DNA of 64,000 nt, from NCBI GenBank assembly GCA_029204045.2, contig JAQNDB010000480.1, positions 17,889 through 81,888 on the forward strand, read 5' to 3'. The stretch comes from Tillandsia leiboldiana. Lineage: Eukaryota > Streptophyta > Magnoliopsida > Poales > Bromeliaceae. Within the stretch, counting starts at the first letter, position 1. Each line of letters begins with the position of its first letter. This document shows positions 10,411 to 23,036 of the stretch, in pieces. A model generated the notes under the pieces. It did no database searches and was not told the DNA's origin. It worked only from the letters and a program-made list of their open reading frames with translations. The position numbers and the translations under genes were made by a program.

Positions 10411-12405
10411 TGTCACGCCCCAGGGTCGAAACTGCGACCCGGGCTCGCCAACAGATCCGCCACCTATGCCAAACCCGCATAGGCGAAGCGTCCTACCTGC
10501 AAAAAGAGCTACAGCTAACAGATATCAGAGCTAAAAGAAAAAAACTGCTATAGAAATAAAATCAACCACTGTACAACTGAAGATAAAACAATAAGGTCCA
10601 TCTCCCTAAAAGATAATCATACAATAACCTCAAGTACAAAACTCATAGCTCCACAGGGAGATATCTCAAATACAACATCAGTGTACCAGCTCTCAATACA
10701 TCACATCCTCACTACATCAATCTCTCAACAAAAGGAAAATAAATACTAATCTACCGACTAAACTGAAGATCTCCTCAAAAGGGGGTACCGCTACTCTCCA
10801 AAGATGGGTCTGGATCTAGCTCGCTACTCCCTCACCACGCACAGCAACCACAGAACGGCAACACCCGCCAAGACTCTGCAAAACAAAGAGGAGAAAGGAC
10901 AAAAGGGGGAAAACCCCCAACGGGCGTGAGAACTACGCAAAAGGGAGTTCTCAGTGGGTATCGCCGCAAGGCCCGACGATCTGCCCACCAAGACTACTAG
11001 AGGCAAAAGATAACCGATGCAGTAAAACTGAAAGAAGAAGCTGGAAACACTCTACAGCTACCATGCCTCTATCCAAATGCTCAAATGGGGAAACTCTGAT
11101 GAAGATATGCAACACTCGCACACGAGGTGCTCAATCGACCCAATCGAGCTGACTGCCACATCGGGTCCAGTCAAACCTGCGCCCACCTACAACCACCTCC
11201 CGCTGACGGGCAGGAATTACGTAGGGCGTCCAAACGGACTAACTCGCTATCGAGTAGTGGCTCATGCAGGCTATAGTCATAATCCATGCTCTCTCTCTCA
11301 GAACGGATAGACTCAAGATGCTCAACCTCTCACACAATGGTCAAAGAACTCACAACGACCACGGGACCACCGTCGAACCCCGAACGGTTCCCAACAATAC
11401 AAGCACTGGTCTAAACCAAGCTACTAGACTCCACTCGGTCCCCCAGGCACGAGTGTAACAAAAAGTATCAGCCAGGATAAACCCAATCGATAGACCAGTA
11501 ATCACTGGTACTGCCTGCTATGCTGTCGAACTCAAGAACCCTGCCTGGTGCCCGGCGCTCACACCGTGGAAAGCCTACTCCGGAGTGGCACTCGAGGGGA
11601 GCGACCCACACGAGTAAAGTATCACTGTATCAAGCATCACTGTATCGAGTATCTCTGTAACCACTGTCTCATAATAGCAGGACTGGATCAAGACTATGAT
11701 CAAAGTGGGAAACTCCGTCCACTAATAAAAACCCGGATCTGATGCAATAGTACTCAAAAAGTGGGAAACACCATCCCCTAGAACAATTCTGATACCCAAT
11801 CTGATGCAATAGTAAACATCCGGTTAACCGCCCAAAGTCCGCGGTCACCGCAATAACCCACAACCCACAATTGGGTAAAATAGTCAAGACCCGGTCAACC
11901 GCCTACTGTCCGCGGTTGCCGCAATAACCCACAATCCAACATCAAGCACACCCTGTCTCTGACCCTAAGTTGTATAAGCTCATTTCTGTCTGACGCTCGT
12001 GCGCAAAGATATGGCCAGAACACCTCGATGCTGTCCCACAAAGCCAAACAGAAAATGGGTCACAGTGTTGCCTCGGGATCCGTGCCAAAGGCTCGAAACG
12101 GGAAAGCGCGATCAAAACGGAAGATGAAGTCCTACCTCTTAGGAGTCTGCCGGCGCAAGAATCACAGCAAAATGATCTTGGGGTAGCCCAGGGGAGCTAA
12201 AACACTGTCGCTGAGCCGAAGAAGAACCCAGGAATGCAACGTCGCGCCGCACCGAAAAATGGGCAACCTCGGGATTCGTGCCCCCAAAAATCCTAGAACT
12301 TGGCAGGAAGATCAAGGGTGAAGAGGTGAACAACTTAGCTTGAGGGGGCTCGGGCAGAAAGTGAAAGGGTTGAGAGAAAGAAAGCAAAGAAGGGGGGCTC
12401 GGGTT

Positions 12406-12418
12406 GGTATATATAGTG
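12406..12418 (-). promoter_or_regulatory. LTR TATA box, element B left LTR
   Basis: Minus-strand CACTATATATACC between the GC-rich U3 and a pyrimidine-rich leader. The identical box is in the right LTR at about 19873-19885, which as the 5' LTR would drive the element. Confidence 0.7.
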
Positions 12419-12613
12419 CTGGAGAAACAAATGGGAAAATTCCCATTCTGTCCGGGATTTCGGGCGCCCGGAAATTTCCGGGCGCGCACAGTGCGGCCCG
12501 GCCCACAACTTTCGGGCGCGCACAGTGCGGCCCGGTCCACCACACAGCCCAGTCCACACTCCCCCGGGCCCCCACTGCACCCGGTGCACCTGCGCCCGCG
12601 AATGGCGACGCGA

Positions 12614-12944
12614 CACGTGGCCCGGCAACCCGTGCACCACGCACGTCACGCCGTGGACCGCGCACGACGCGGCTGACCCGGGCCGTACGGCCACCTGCCC
12701 CGGGCGTACGGCACCTGCCCCCGCCAACGACTCCACAGGTTGTGTGGACCGGGAGCACAACACCGAACCAACCACCTCACGCCACGTGTCCACCCGGTCT
12801 ACCGTGCACCCGGACCAAAATTCAGTGGACCGCGCCTGCTGAACCGGCCAACCGGAAAGCGCCACGTGGCACCGCCCTGGTGCACGACCCCCGCGGTGGA
12901 CCGCGCACCTGACCGCGCGCCCGGGCGCCTACCCGCGCCACGTG
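12614..12944 (-). promoter_or_regulatory. G-box/ABRE cluster in element B U3
   Basis: Four CACGTG cores at 12614-12619, 12783-12788, 12863-12868 and 12939-12944, several in the extended form RCCACGTGKC or GACACGTGGC that plant bZIP factors bind. They lie upstream (in element sense) of the TATA box at about 12410. The right LTR keeps three of the four. Confidence 0.65.
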
Positions 12945-13399
12945 CCGCCACCTGCCGCCTGCCCGAGGCCGCGCCGCCGCCCGCCGGCACCGCCCGCCGC
13001 CGCCGGCCGCCGCCGGCGATCGCCGGAAACACTGTTCCGGCGTGAACAGTACCCGCAAGCTCAAAAATAGTAAGTAAATAGCCCATCTTGACCGTTTTCG
13101 CGCGCTGATTCCAAATCCGGCGTCCATTTTGCCAAATTCCAATCCTATAATTTGCCGGAGGCTCCCGGAAAGGTATTTTTAATCCGAATTCCGCGCCGAG
13201 CCTAAATTTGATATTCACTCCTCGCGTAAACTGTTCTAAACATCCGATGGGGTCCCCCGATTACCTACGAGATCCATTTTAAGCCCCGAGTCCATCTCTT
13301 GTGTCCAAACTGGCGCGCGAACACCGCCGACATGCCACGTAGGCTTCCAGAAGCTGCTGGTCACACTGTAGAAGCCCTGCAAAGATCCGGGTCACCACA

Positions 13400-13410
13400 T
13401 CCTCCCCCAC
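13400..13410 (-). other. Polypurine tract of element B
   Basis: Minus-strand GTGGGGGAGGA directly abutting the 3' LTR. The AGTTTCG-AGGA-CGAAACT hairpin (plus-strand 13419-13436) is just upstream in element sense. Confidence 0.8.
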
Positions 13411-13418
13411 TAGAAGAA

Positions 13419-13436
13419 AGTTTCGTCCTCGAAACT
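13419..13436 (-). other. Conserved pre-PPT hairpin in element B
   Basis: Arms 13419-13425 and 13430-13436 (7 bp) around a 4-base loop that reads AGGA in element sense. Same location as in the coding elements although the surrounding pol is decayed. Confidence 0.75.
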
Positions 13437-13479
13437 AAGGCAACTCCCAAGGAGTCCCAGAAACCAGGGGTCAATACTC

Positions 13480-13660
13480 AACACCGCCGTCTCCAGCTCC
13501 CAAGTCACCTATCACTCCCCGTGATTACTCCTCAGCAACAACAACAGCAACAACCAGTACGGCATAGCCCGATTGCGCAATTCCCTCACCTCACGAGTCG
13601 GAATTCGCAACGGCGTCCCTCGTACTCCAAACTCTTACAGACCCCAAAAGGAACGAGTCA
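13480..13660 (-). pseudogene. Decayed C-terminal pol (chromodomain-like tail) of element B
   Basis: In minus sense the segment still reads like the end of Tekay pol: an ELRNRAMPY-like stretch, then LRSNHGE and TWELE-like residues corresponding to the tail of the intact elements (AIPYVKVLW ... EREATWE). Frameshifts and stops interrupt it. A run of CAA/TTG triplets replaces the KVLW codons, and the same replacement occurs in J and H. Confidence 0.65.
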
Positions 13661-14797
13661 AACACGGGCGAGGGGTCCAAAACATGACACTCCAGAGCTG
13701 AGACGCAGAAAAACCTCAAAAACTCCAACAAAAGGCGGGGGGAAAAGGAACAAACAGCCTGAGTAACACGCTCTAAAATCACTACCAAGAGCCAGCTCAA
13801 CCAAAGCGACCCAAATCACAACCACACAAACACCTGCACAGAAAAGGGGCCCTAACAAGCAGGGGTTCACACTCAGTCGCCCTCAAAACTCAACCACCTA
13901 AGTGGATTGCTCAGCCGCAGCCTCTCATCAAAAGGGATCCTCTAGGACACAAACTCGAACTCTGTACACCAGAATGGCCCCACACAGCGCCAGCTATGGA
14001 ACCGTCAAACTCGACTCCCAAATAGCTCTTCTGCTCCAGGCATCCGCCACCACAGTGGCTCTGTCGGGGTGATACTGGATGCTCACAAAATCCAATGGTG
14101 GCTCTACAGCCACTACGGGAGGTATCACAATAACTCGCAAATCCATCTCCCACCACTGACTAGGTTAGAATCGGCGCTGGTACCAATCTCATCACCCGGT
14201 CATCAAGTTCTGCTGGCACTATCCGGTCCAAAAACTCCTCACCCCAACAATGACCGTCGATCTCGGCCAGTCTTATATAGCATCCACTTTGGCCGAATTT
14301 CCACCGCCGCCCCTTCGGCTAGATGAAGTAGTCCAGGAAGATATGCTCTCGAAGCTAAAACTTGTACCACAACGACTAGGCATAAAGCTTCATCCCCACA
14401 GACTTGTCACATCGTCTACAAATGCTGCACAAGCTCTAAACCACTCAGGGAGGGGGTAAAACCAAAATATCCCAGGAGAACGCCGCTATCAAACCGTTCA
14501 AGCCCAACTGAAACACAGAATTCCTCAATCTAGAGGCAACAGGGCATTAGTCAATCCATTGGCTTCACTGTACTCATATTTCCCTACCGTGTCCTGAACA
14601 CCAACTAGACAATGCCCTCAGCTGAAATTCCAAATTGGCGCAGGCATCAAACAATAACTGCCGGAATATAGCTCCTTCAAAAGGTTCTAAATAATACCTG
14701 GACCTGCCAGGACTCCAATCCCAAAGGGCTCTCACCGTCGTGTATCAACGACGTGGCACTAAGTCAAACAGACCCTCTATCCATCAAATCCACGCAC
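13661..14797 (-). pseudogene. Element B internal region: collapsed RT-RH-IN remnant
   Basis: From the RT start to the polypurine tract B has about 1.35 kb where D has about 2.7 kb, so much of RT, RNase H and integrase is deleted. No catalytic motif is recognisable and all frames are closed. Small open frames on either strand do not match anything I know. Confidence 0.55.
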
Positions 14798-15341
14798 CTA
14801 AGAAATCAACTCTCGCAGCTCTAAAGGCGATATCCAATGAGGGGCTATTGAAGTTGGCGCGGTTTCCAGAATCACGTCAATCGCAATCTTAATCTTCCTT
14901 TCTGGCGGCCTAATCATCGGCTTAGGTGGACTCACACCAGGGATTTCATGGGCAATAGGGACATCCTTAAGTCCCGCTGCCGCCGTAGGCACCTCTCACA
15001 CGGACGCTGCAACCTGTGTGCTCAATTAGTCTCAACAAACAAAATGCCTTCCATTATCTGCCTCGCAGAAAGTCAAAGTCCTTTCTTTCCGTAGTCAAAC
15101 ATCCTGTGGCACTATGCCAACCGATCCCAAGCACTGGGTGAAAACACTGAACTGCCACCCATATCAAGAGGTTTGCTGGTATAACCCATGGTCTCAACGA
15201 CACTGAACAAAACCCACAAGCCTCCTTCACATGCATAACACCGATGGTATTCTGTACCTCTAGTGCACGTGGTAACAACTCTGCCTCTAGTCCATGCCGG
15301 AATACAACATGTCCTAACTCCGACTGCCATGAAAAAATCAC
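14798..15341 (-). pseudogene. Decayed protease/RT start of element B
   Basis: Two minus-strand pieces align by eye to element D. 15054-15341 keeps HGLE, a RALEVQ stretch and VLGIGW (D: VLGMDW). 14798-14992 keeps AAAGLKDVPIAHEIPGV, the DVILETAP segment and ELREL, corresponding to D's TAAPGLADIPIAREFPDV ... APAELREL. Stops and frame changes separate them. Confidence 0.75.
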
Positions 15342-16620
15342 ACCTGCGACAACTCAATCCACTACCGTGGCGCCCTCCAACCGGGCGGCACAGATTCATT
15401 CGCTCGATGCAAGTGGTCGTCGCTCAGCCTGCCAAAATATCTAGACCAATCACAAAGGGAGCACGACCTCTGTCCATGCTCACACTGAGATGCCGAACGT
15501 GGTCTCTCGCAACCAACCAATCCACGCTACCGCTGCGCTACTCTGATAAAAGGGCTGTAGCTGTCATCGGGGTCCACCCAACCCCTGACGTCTCAGAAAT
15601 CCACCTGGGTATCATCATCATACGACCAAGCACAATGGATTCATGCAGTTCCTTATACAATTATCCTTACTAAGCTTACCCCTCAATCACATATATCGCA
15701 CCCCAAACATGCCAGTTATCAATCACATAGGGTAACATCCCCCCTTGGGTAAGCTTTACATTAACCATCCACAAGGATATCCACCACCCAGGAAAGCAAA
15801 ACGAAAATGCCTCTGCCTGCCGATCTGTCCTCCATCACCTAGCGCCAAGCGCCTCCCTCCAGAACTCGCCTCTAGCGGCAGATCCCCATCCAAGGAACTT
15901 CAGTGTCCAGCTCCAAACACAATGCCTACACCGACGAGGCATCCACAGTCCGAAACCCGAACAGGAGGGACCGAAAAGAAACTAAGGAGTATCCTGGCGC
16001 AATCCACTCCCAATCTCACTTATCCTATGTGCCTCGTCCCTCTAAACCTGGAGCGCCAGTTCAACAACTGCATAAACTCTCTAGCACAGGGAGGCTCTCA
16101 ATTGATCACTCCATCACCCCCAACCACGACTCTGCCTCCAAAGGCTCCAAACTCAATCTTACGAGTCGGGGTGGTTTATCTGCCAATCTGGCTTGCTAAA
16201 TCAAACATGCCCCACAGCTCCTCTGCTGTCAACCATCCACCCTACCTTAGTGCCTTGGCACTAAACATTGGCACGGAAGGGGCCACTCGCTCTATTGGCA
16301 CTACAAAAATCCCTGCCGCTGAGGGTAATACATCCTGGTGGTCTCAGAAGAAAAGTACTGTCAGGCTGCCCACTGCTCTGACAACTGCGTCACCAAACTA
16401 GCTGCTCACTCTGCCGCTGATATGCCTCCGACAATCCTGTCATCTGGGTCCGGAGTTCTCTGACCTCAATCCGGGTATCCGGCCCAAAACCAACCGCTCA
16501 AGCTCAACTGCCATGACAGGATGCACAAGGGTCCCAAACCCAGCGTCGGGGAGACACCGCTCACCACGACGAAACCACAAATCAGCACACAACAACGCTC
16601 GACCCAATCCGGCGAAAGTC
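15342..16620 (-). pseudogene. Element B decayed gag and leader
   Basis: By position between the primer site and the protease remnant this should hold gag. I cannot recognise a gag motif or zinc knuckle. An open frame on the opposite strand (15745-16401) has no recognisable domain and is treated as chance. Confidence 0.45.
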
Positions 16621-16624
16621 TAGA

Positions 16625-16692
16625 GCATGTTACCCGTTCCACAGCGTTATGTTGTCTGCAGCCAACATAACTACTTAGGAGAATAAACATGC
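16625..16692 (-). other. DIS-like kissing-loop hairpin in element B leader
   Basis: Plus-strand arms 16647-16654 (TTATGTTG) and 16663-16670 (CAACATAA) enclose an 8-nt loop that in element sense is GCTGCAGA, i.e. palindrome CTGCAG between purines. An outer 7-bp stem pairs 16625-16631 with 16686-16692 (GCATGTT/AACATGC). The inner 24 bases are identical to element D, the outer stem is a different sequence. 159 nt separate it from the primer site, as in D. Confidence 0.8.
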
Positions 16693-16829
16693 CAATCACT
16701 CATCCCGTCCCTCGGGAGAGGTGCAAAACTCAATCAGGACTCTCGCTACAAATCACGACTCTCACGAAGTCATCCTAGGGTCCAACCACAAGCCTAGGGT
16801 TTCTAAGTCCACCATGACCTACAACCTAG

Positions 16830-16841
16830 GCTCTGATACCA
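16830..16841 (-). other. Primer binding site of element B (tRNA-iMet)
   Basis: Minus-strand TGGTATCAGAGC, complementary to the 3' end of plant initiator-Met tRNA, 7 bp from the 5' LTR edge at 16849. Confidence 0.92.
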
Positions 16842-16848
16842 CCTAATC

Positions 16849-19800
16849 TGTCACGCCCTAGGGTGAAACTGCGACCCGGGCTCGCCAACAGATCCGCCAC
16901 CTATGCCAAACCCGCATAGGCGAAGCGTCCTACCTGCAAAAAGAGCTACAGCTAACAGATATCAGAGCTAAAAGAAAAAAACTGCTATAGAAATAAAATC
17001 AACCACTGTACAACTGAAGATAAAACAATAAGGTCCATCTCCCAAAAAGATAATCATACAATAACCTCAAGTACAAAACTCATAGCTCCACAGGGAGATA
17101 TCTCAAATACAACATCAGTGTACCAGCTCTCAATACATCACATCCTCACTACATCAATCTCTCAACAAAAGGAAAATAAATACTAATCTACCGACTAAAC
17201 TGAAGATCTCCTCAAAAGGGGGTACCGCTACTCTCCAAAGATGGGTCTGGATCTAGCTCGCTACTCCCTCACCACGCACAGCAACCACAGAACGGCAACA
17301 CCCGCCAAGACTCTGCAAAACAAAGAGGAGAAAGGACAAAAGGGGGAAAACCCCCAACGGGCGTGAGAACTACGCAAAAGGGAGTTCTCAGTGGGTATCG
17401 CCGCAAGGCCCGACGATCTGCCCACCAAGACTACTAGAGGCAAAAGATAACCGATGCAGTAAAACTGAAAGAAGAAGCTGGAAACACTCTACAGCTACCA
17501 TGCCTCTATCCAAATGCTCAAATGGGGAAACTCTGATGAAGATATGCAACACTCGCACACGAGGTGCTCAATCGACCCAATCGAGCTGACTGCCACATCG
17601 GGTCCAGTCAAACCTGCGCCCACCTACAACCACCTCCCGCTGACGGGCAGGAATTACGTAGGGCGTCCAAACGGACTAACTCGCTATCGAGTAGTGGCTC
17701 ATGCAGGCTATAGTCATAATCCATGCTCTCTCTCTCAGAACGGATAGACTCAAGATGCTCAACCTCTCACACAATGGTCAAAGAACTCACAACGACCACG
17801 GGACCACCGTCGAACCCCGAACGGTTCCCAACAATACAAGCACTGGTCTAAACCAAGCTACTAGACTCCACTCGGTCCCCCAGGCACGAGTGTAACAAAA
17901 AGTATCAGCCAGGATAAACCCAATCGATAGACCAGTAATCACTGGTACTGCCTGCTCTGCTGTCGAACTCAAGAACCCTGCCTGGTGCCCGGCGCTCACA
18001 CCGTGGAAAGCCTACTCCGGAGTGGCACTCGAGGGGAGCGACCCACACGAGTAAAGTATCACTGTATCAAGCATCACTGTATCGAGTATCTCTGTAACCA
18101 CTGTCTCATAATAGCAGGACTGGATCAAGACTATGATCAAAGTGGGAAACTCCGTCCACTAATAAAAACCCGGATCTGATGCAATAGTACTCAAAAAGTG
18201 GGAAACACCATCCCCTAGAACAATTCTGATACCCAATCTGATGCAATAGTAAACATCCGGTTAACCGCCCAAAGTCCGCGGTCACCGCAATAACCCACAA
18301 CCCACAATTGGGTAAAATAGTCAAGACCCGGTCAACCGCCTACTGTCCGCAGTTGCCGCAATAACCCACAATCCAACATCAAGAACACCCTGTCTCTGAC
18401 CCTAAGGTCCCAGCTACACTATCCCAAACCTCTGCTCGAACCCGAGCAACATGACTCAAAAGTCTAAATAAAAAGGAGAAAGAAAGCAATCATGGTTTCT
18501 CCTAAGTCAAATTCCAATATGTAGTGCAGCAGTAAAAGATGGCCTAACTATATGTCCATACACATATGTCCATACAAGCATGCATTTGTCCTCAAGAAGA
18601 ATAAAGAAAATAAACCTCATGCCAAAATTATCAATGACCATACCTGTCCATAATTCTCAATCCATAATGGCTCCTCAGAGTAGAACCTGCACATAACTAC
18701 ATAATCCTATCCCAATGCATAAACCATCCTCATAAAAGGTTATGTGCTAATATGGCATGATAATTAAACATATAGGGTATCCTTGCCTTAGATAAGCTTT
18801 CACTAATCAGCAACATGACTATTTGATTAATACCATTGTCATACAGTGAATAATTCACTTGCAATTTCCATAAAATCCTCATTGTTAAACTTACCGATCA
18901 ATCCCAGCTATTGTACCATTCACCTGCATGCAATGCTACCATATGAAAATTTAGAGAACCGTCCACCGGTTCCGGGAATAAGGCACCCACCTGAAAAGCT
19001 GACTGTCCAAAGCCCAACAGCTGAAAACACCAAATAACTCTAATCCCTTGCTCCAATAAGTTCAGCACACCCGTAACACTCCTGGCACAATACAAAGTCC
19101 ACTAATTACACTAGGCTCCCAAATATAGCACTTAAAACCACATACAACCTCGAATTCTGAACTGTTAAATTATCACCTGCAGATAGTGCCCATAAAATTC
19201 CAATAAAAATATCACAGCGATCCTTGCATCGATAGCTTCGAAACGGTACCTTGCACGCCCAAATCGGAGTTCGGTAAGCCAAGATATAAATTCGACAAGG
19301 TGGTACACTCAAGAGATTTCAGCAAAAAAGACTGTAGCACTGTATACAGAGAAACAGTGATTCTCACCTCTGATGAAATCTCAGAAAAATCCAAGAAAAA
19401 TACGAGCGCGTTCCCTGCGATCCGTAGATGAAAAAGTTGTATAAGCTCGTTTCTGTCTGACGCTCGTGCGCAAAGATATGGCCAGAACACCTCGATGCTG
19501 TCCCACAAAGCCAAACAGAAAATGGGTCACAGTGTTGCCTCGGGATCGGTGCCAAAGGCTCGAAACGGGAAAGCGCGATCAAAACGGAAGATGAAGTCCT
19601 ACCTCTTAGGAGTCTGCCGGCGCAAGAATCACAGCAAAATGATCTCGGGGTAGCCCAGGGGAGCTAAAACACTGTCGCTGCGCCGAAGAAGAACCCAGGA
19701 ATGCAACGTCGCGCCGCACCGAAAAATGGGGAACCTCGGGATTCGTGCCCCCAAAAATCCTAGAACTTGGCAGGAAGATCAAGGGTGAAGAGGTGAACAA

Positions 19801-20877
19801 CTTAGCTTGAGGGGGCTCGGGCAGAAAGTGGAAGGGTTGAGAGAAAGAAAGCAAAGAAGGGGGGCTCGGGTTGGTATATATAGTGCTGGAGAAACAAATG
19901 GGAAAATTCCCATTCTGTCCAGGATTTCGGGCGCCCGGAAATTTCCGGGCGCGCACAGTGCGGCCCGGCCCACAACTTTCGGGCGCGCACAGTGCGGCCC
20001 GGTCCACCACACAGCCCAGTCCACACTCCCCCGGGCCCCCACTGCACCCGGTGCACCTGCGCCCGCGAATGGCGACGCGACACGTGGCCCGGCAACTCGT
20101 GCACCACGCACGTCGCGCCGTGGACCGCGCACGACGCGGCTGACCCGGGCCGTACGGCCACCTGCCCCGGGCGTACGACACCTGCCCCGGCCAACGACTC
20201 CACAGGTTGTGTGGACCGGGAGCACAACACCGAACCAACCACCTCACGCCACGTGTCCACCCGGTCTACCGTGCACCCGGACCAAAATTCAGTGGACCGC
20301 GCCTGCTGAACCGGCCAACCGGAAAGCGCCACGTGGCACCGCCCTGGTGCACGACCCCCGCGGTGGACCGCGCACCTGACCGCGCGCCCGGGCGCCTGCC
20401 CGCGCCCTGCCCGCGCCGCGTGCCGCCGCCTGCCACCTGCCCGAGGCCGCGCCGCCGCCCGCCGGCACCGCCCGCTGCCGCCGGCCGCCGCCGGCGATCG
20501 CCGGAAACACTGTTCCGGCGTGAACAGTACCCGCAAGCTCAAAAACAGTAAGTAAATAGCCCATCTTGACCGTTTTCGCGCGCTGATTCCAAATCCGGCG
20601 TCCATTTTGCCAAATTCCAATCCTATAATTTGCCGGAGGCTCCTGGAAAGGTATTTTTAATCCGAATTCCGCGCCGAGCCTAAATTTGATATTCACTCCT
20701 CGCGTAAACTGTTCTAAACATCCGATGGGGTCCCCCGATTACCTACGAGATCCATTTTAAGCCCCGAGTCCATCTCTTGTGTCCAAACTGGCGCGCGAAC
20801 ACCGCCGACATGCCACGTAGGCTTCCAGAAGCTGCTGGTCACACTGTAGAAGCCCTGCAAAGATCCGGGTCACCACA
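16849..20877 (-). repeat. Element B right LTR (5' LTR), complete
   Basis: 4029 bp from TGTCACGCCCT to CACCACA. It contains the 18407-19436 segment deleted from the left LTR. TATA box at 19875-19882 (TATATATA), GC-rich U3 20000-20510, G-box cores near 20081, 20250 and 20330. Two degenerate GCGGTNACCGC repeats lie at about 18260-18365. Confidence 0.93.
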
Positions 20878-23005
20878 TTTTCTCAAGATTTTGAAAACTA
20901 TTTTTGTCACCGGTCATGTGACGGGAACACCCGCTATCCAGATACCAAGACGAACTATCATATGCATGCAAGGAAACATTGGTAACAAGACAAGGAAAGA
21001 TTTCACCTTTGTGCACCCAAACCTTTTTGGAATGCGTCGGTAATGGTCGTGAAGTTATATGCCTAGGTGAAAGCGTCTTGTTAAAACGATTGCTGCTCCT
21101 TGATGAGGTCGTCTTGCGCGGTAAACTACCAAGGTTCTTTTCCTTCAATTGAATTGCAGTTGATTTCCGAGGAATCACCTTTGTGGTAGTCATTGCAAGA
21201 GGTGTTTGAAGTGAGCGTTTGACTCCCGTCTTGCAATATCTTCTTATGTGCCCTGAAACACCACAACGAAAACATACCTTAGATCTTGACGATCCCAAAG
21301 AGGATGAAGTAGGTTTGTTGTCGTTGTTTGTCTTGAATTCCGGTGTCGGAGGAGGAGATACCGACTGAGGCACAAAAACTATCCCACTCGAACTTGGACT
21401 GTTTCCAGTTTGAGTGTACCCGAGGCCGAACCGATTTGTTTGACCAAGACCAAGAAGCCTATCCAACTTACTCCTTCCTGAAGAGAATTTCTGCAAGTCA
21501 TCCTTGAGTTGGAAAATGGTCTTTGTCATTTCCAGGTTATCCTGTCGAGCCTCGTTGTAAAGCTTTGAGAAGTGATCCGCTTTATCCACCAGATTTGTAT
21601 GTTCCTTCTCAAAAAGCTCATTGGACTCTTAAAGGGAAACATTTAGCTTTATCAGATTTTCCCTTTCCACTTCAAGAGCGTTTGAGAGAGAAGTTGCCCT
21701 TTTTGCTTCTTCTTCGAGATCATGCAATCTCCCTCTCAAACTCTTGTTTTGCTTAGCCACTTTCTTTGAATCCCTCAAAAGTCTGTGGTAGGCTAGAGCA
21801 AAATCTTCACCTTCCGAATCATCCGATTCGTTGTCCATTGCAATCTTTTCAACAGTGGAGTTGGACAATGACTCGGGCGTACTTGCCATGAAGCACATGA
21901 AGGGTGAAGATGTGGACGCGTGGAATGCCGTGGTGCTCTTTTCTTCATCACTTGAAGACGACTCATTTGACGTTGAGTTGTCATCCCAAGTGACGACTTG
22001 CATCGCCTTCTTCTTTGCCGGATACTTGTTGGGACACTCCGTTGCAATGTGGCCGTAGCCTCGACATTTGAAGCATTGTAGTTGTCCCTCTGAACTTTTC
22101 TTATCCTTTGAGAAGTTCTCTTGCTTTCTTGACTTGTAACTTGAAGTACCCTTGCCTTTGTTCAACTTTCCGAAGGATGGAGATTTACTTGAATTACCCC
22201 TTCGAAAGTTGCGGCGAAACTTCCTTGTCAAGAGAGCGAGCTGCTTCTCAAATTCCTCCATAGAAAGGTTCTCGTCATCGTCTGAGGAGGATGTATCCGC
22301 GTCTTCTTCCTTAGTTGTTTTCAACGCATAACCTGAAGACTTAGAAGATGATGCTTTTCCAGAAGAATTGTTAGTAGTAAATGTCATTTCATAAGTTTGT
22401 AATGAACCAACTAATTCTTCTACACGTATTTCGTCCGGGTGTTTAATAGTTTCAATGGCTGTAACCTTTGGGCGAAATCGTTCAGGAAGAGTTCTTAAGA
22501 TCTTTCTTACAACCTTAAATTCTGGAATCTTCTCTCCCAGGTTAGCACATGAGTTTACGATGTCTTGCAATCGTGTATAGTAGTCCGTGAAAGATTCATT
22601 TTCTGCCATCAAGATAGAGTCAAACTTGCTCGTAAGCATTTGCAGTTTCTGAATCTTCACGAGGTTAGTTCCCTCATGTGTAACCTGAAGAACATCCCAG
22701 ATTTCTTTCGCAGTCTCACATGCCGAGACGCGAGAGAATTCAGTTTGAGATAAGGCATTAAAAATAGCATTAATTCCCTTGCCATTGTAAGAAGATGAAT
22801 CTAACTCTTCCTTGGTCCATTTCGACCTAGGTTTTAAGGTGCGAACATCAGAGATAATTTCAGTTGGATTAGTCCATCCTAATTCAATTGATTCCCACAC
22901 CCTTTCGTCGATGGAAATTAAAAAGGCTTTCATCCGTACTTTCCAGTACGCATAATTTGTTCCATCAAAGAAAGGGGGTCGATTGATGTTTCCACCTTCA
23001 ACCAT
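20878..23005 (-). pseudogene. gag: Sirevirus A gag and protease, one nonsense codon
   Basis: Begins at ATG 23003-23005 just after the primer site. N-terminal gag MVEGGNINRPPFFDG and DYYTRLQDIVNSC (copia gag fold), Ser/Asp-rich linker, zinc knuckle CFKCRGYGHIATEC, coiled-coil-like region, second knuckle CFRCGVSGHIRRYC, and copia protease YLDSGCSRHMTGD near the break at 20882. A TAA at 21629-21631 interrupts the frame. Sirevirus C has CAA there (VSLQESN), so this is a C-to-T nonsense change. The frame then continues to the element-B insertion point and resumes at 10405. By family knowledge gag forms the particle and protease matures it. Confidence 0.9.
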
Positions 23006-23024
23006 TGTTTACAACCCTATTCCC

Positions 23025-23036
23025 TCTCTGATACCA
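23025..23036 (-). other. Primer binding site of Sirevirus A
   Basis: Minus-strand TGGTATCAGAGA, two bases from the LTR edge at 23039 and 20 bases before the gag start codon. Confidence 0.88.

Larger units (their letters stand above)
10411..13399 (-). repeat. Element B left LTR (3' LTR), carrying a 1030-bp internal deletion
   Basis: 2989 bp, nearly identical to the right LTR except that bases equivalent to 18407-19436 are missing. The junction at 11967-11969 retains one copy of AAG, which occurs at both breakpoints in the right LTR. A TATA box (minus-strand CACTATATATACC, about 12406-12418), a GC-rich upstream block (12470-13050) and two degenerate repeats of the GCGGTCACCGC type (11825-11935) are visible. 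ORFs in the GC block are not genes. Confidence 0.93.
10411..20877 (-). mobile_element. Gypsy element B: full-length, pol-degenerate (non-autonomous type)
   Basis: Both ends are clear: TGTCACGCCCC at 10411 and CACCACA at 20877, flanked by TTTTC (10406-10410 and 20878-20882). Minus orientation: the primer site is next to the right LTR and the polypurine tract next to the left LTR. The internal part is about 3.45 kb, against about 5.2 kb in D. Only shredded gag/pol remains. The insertion splits the protease-integrase linker of Sirevirus A. Confidence 0.92.

Noticed and set aside
15745..16401. 218-codon plus-strand frame inside element B
   Set aside because: Antisense to the decayed gag region, no recognisable domain, low-complexity composition; most likely chance.
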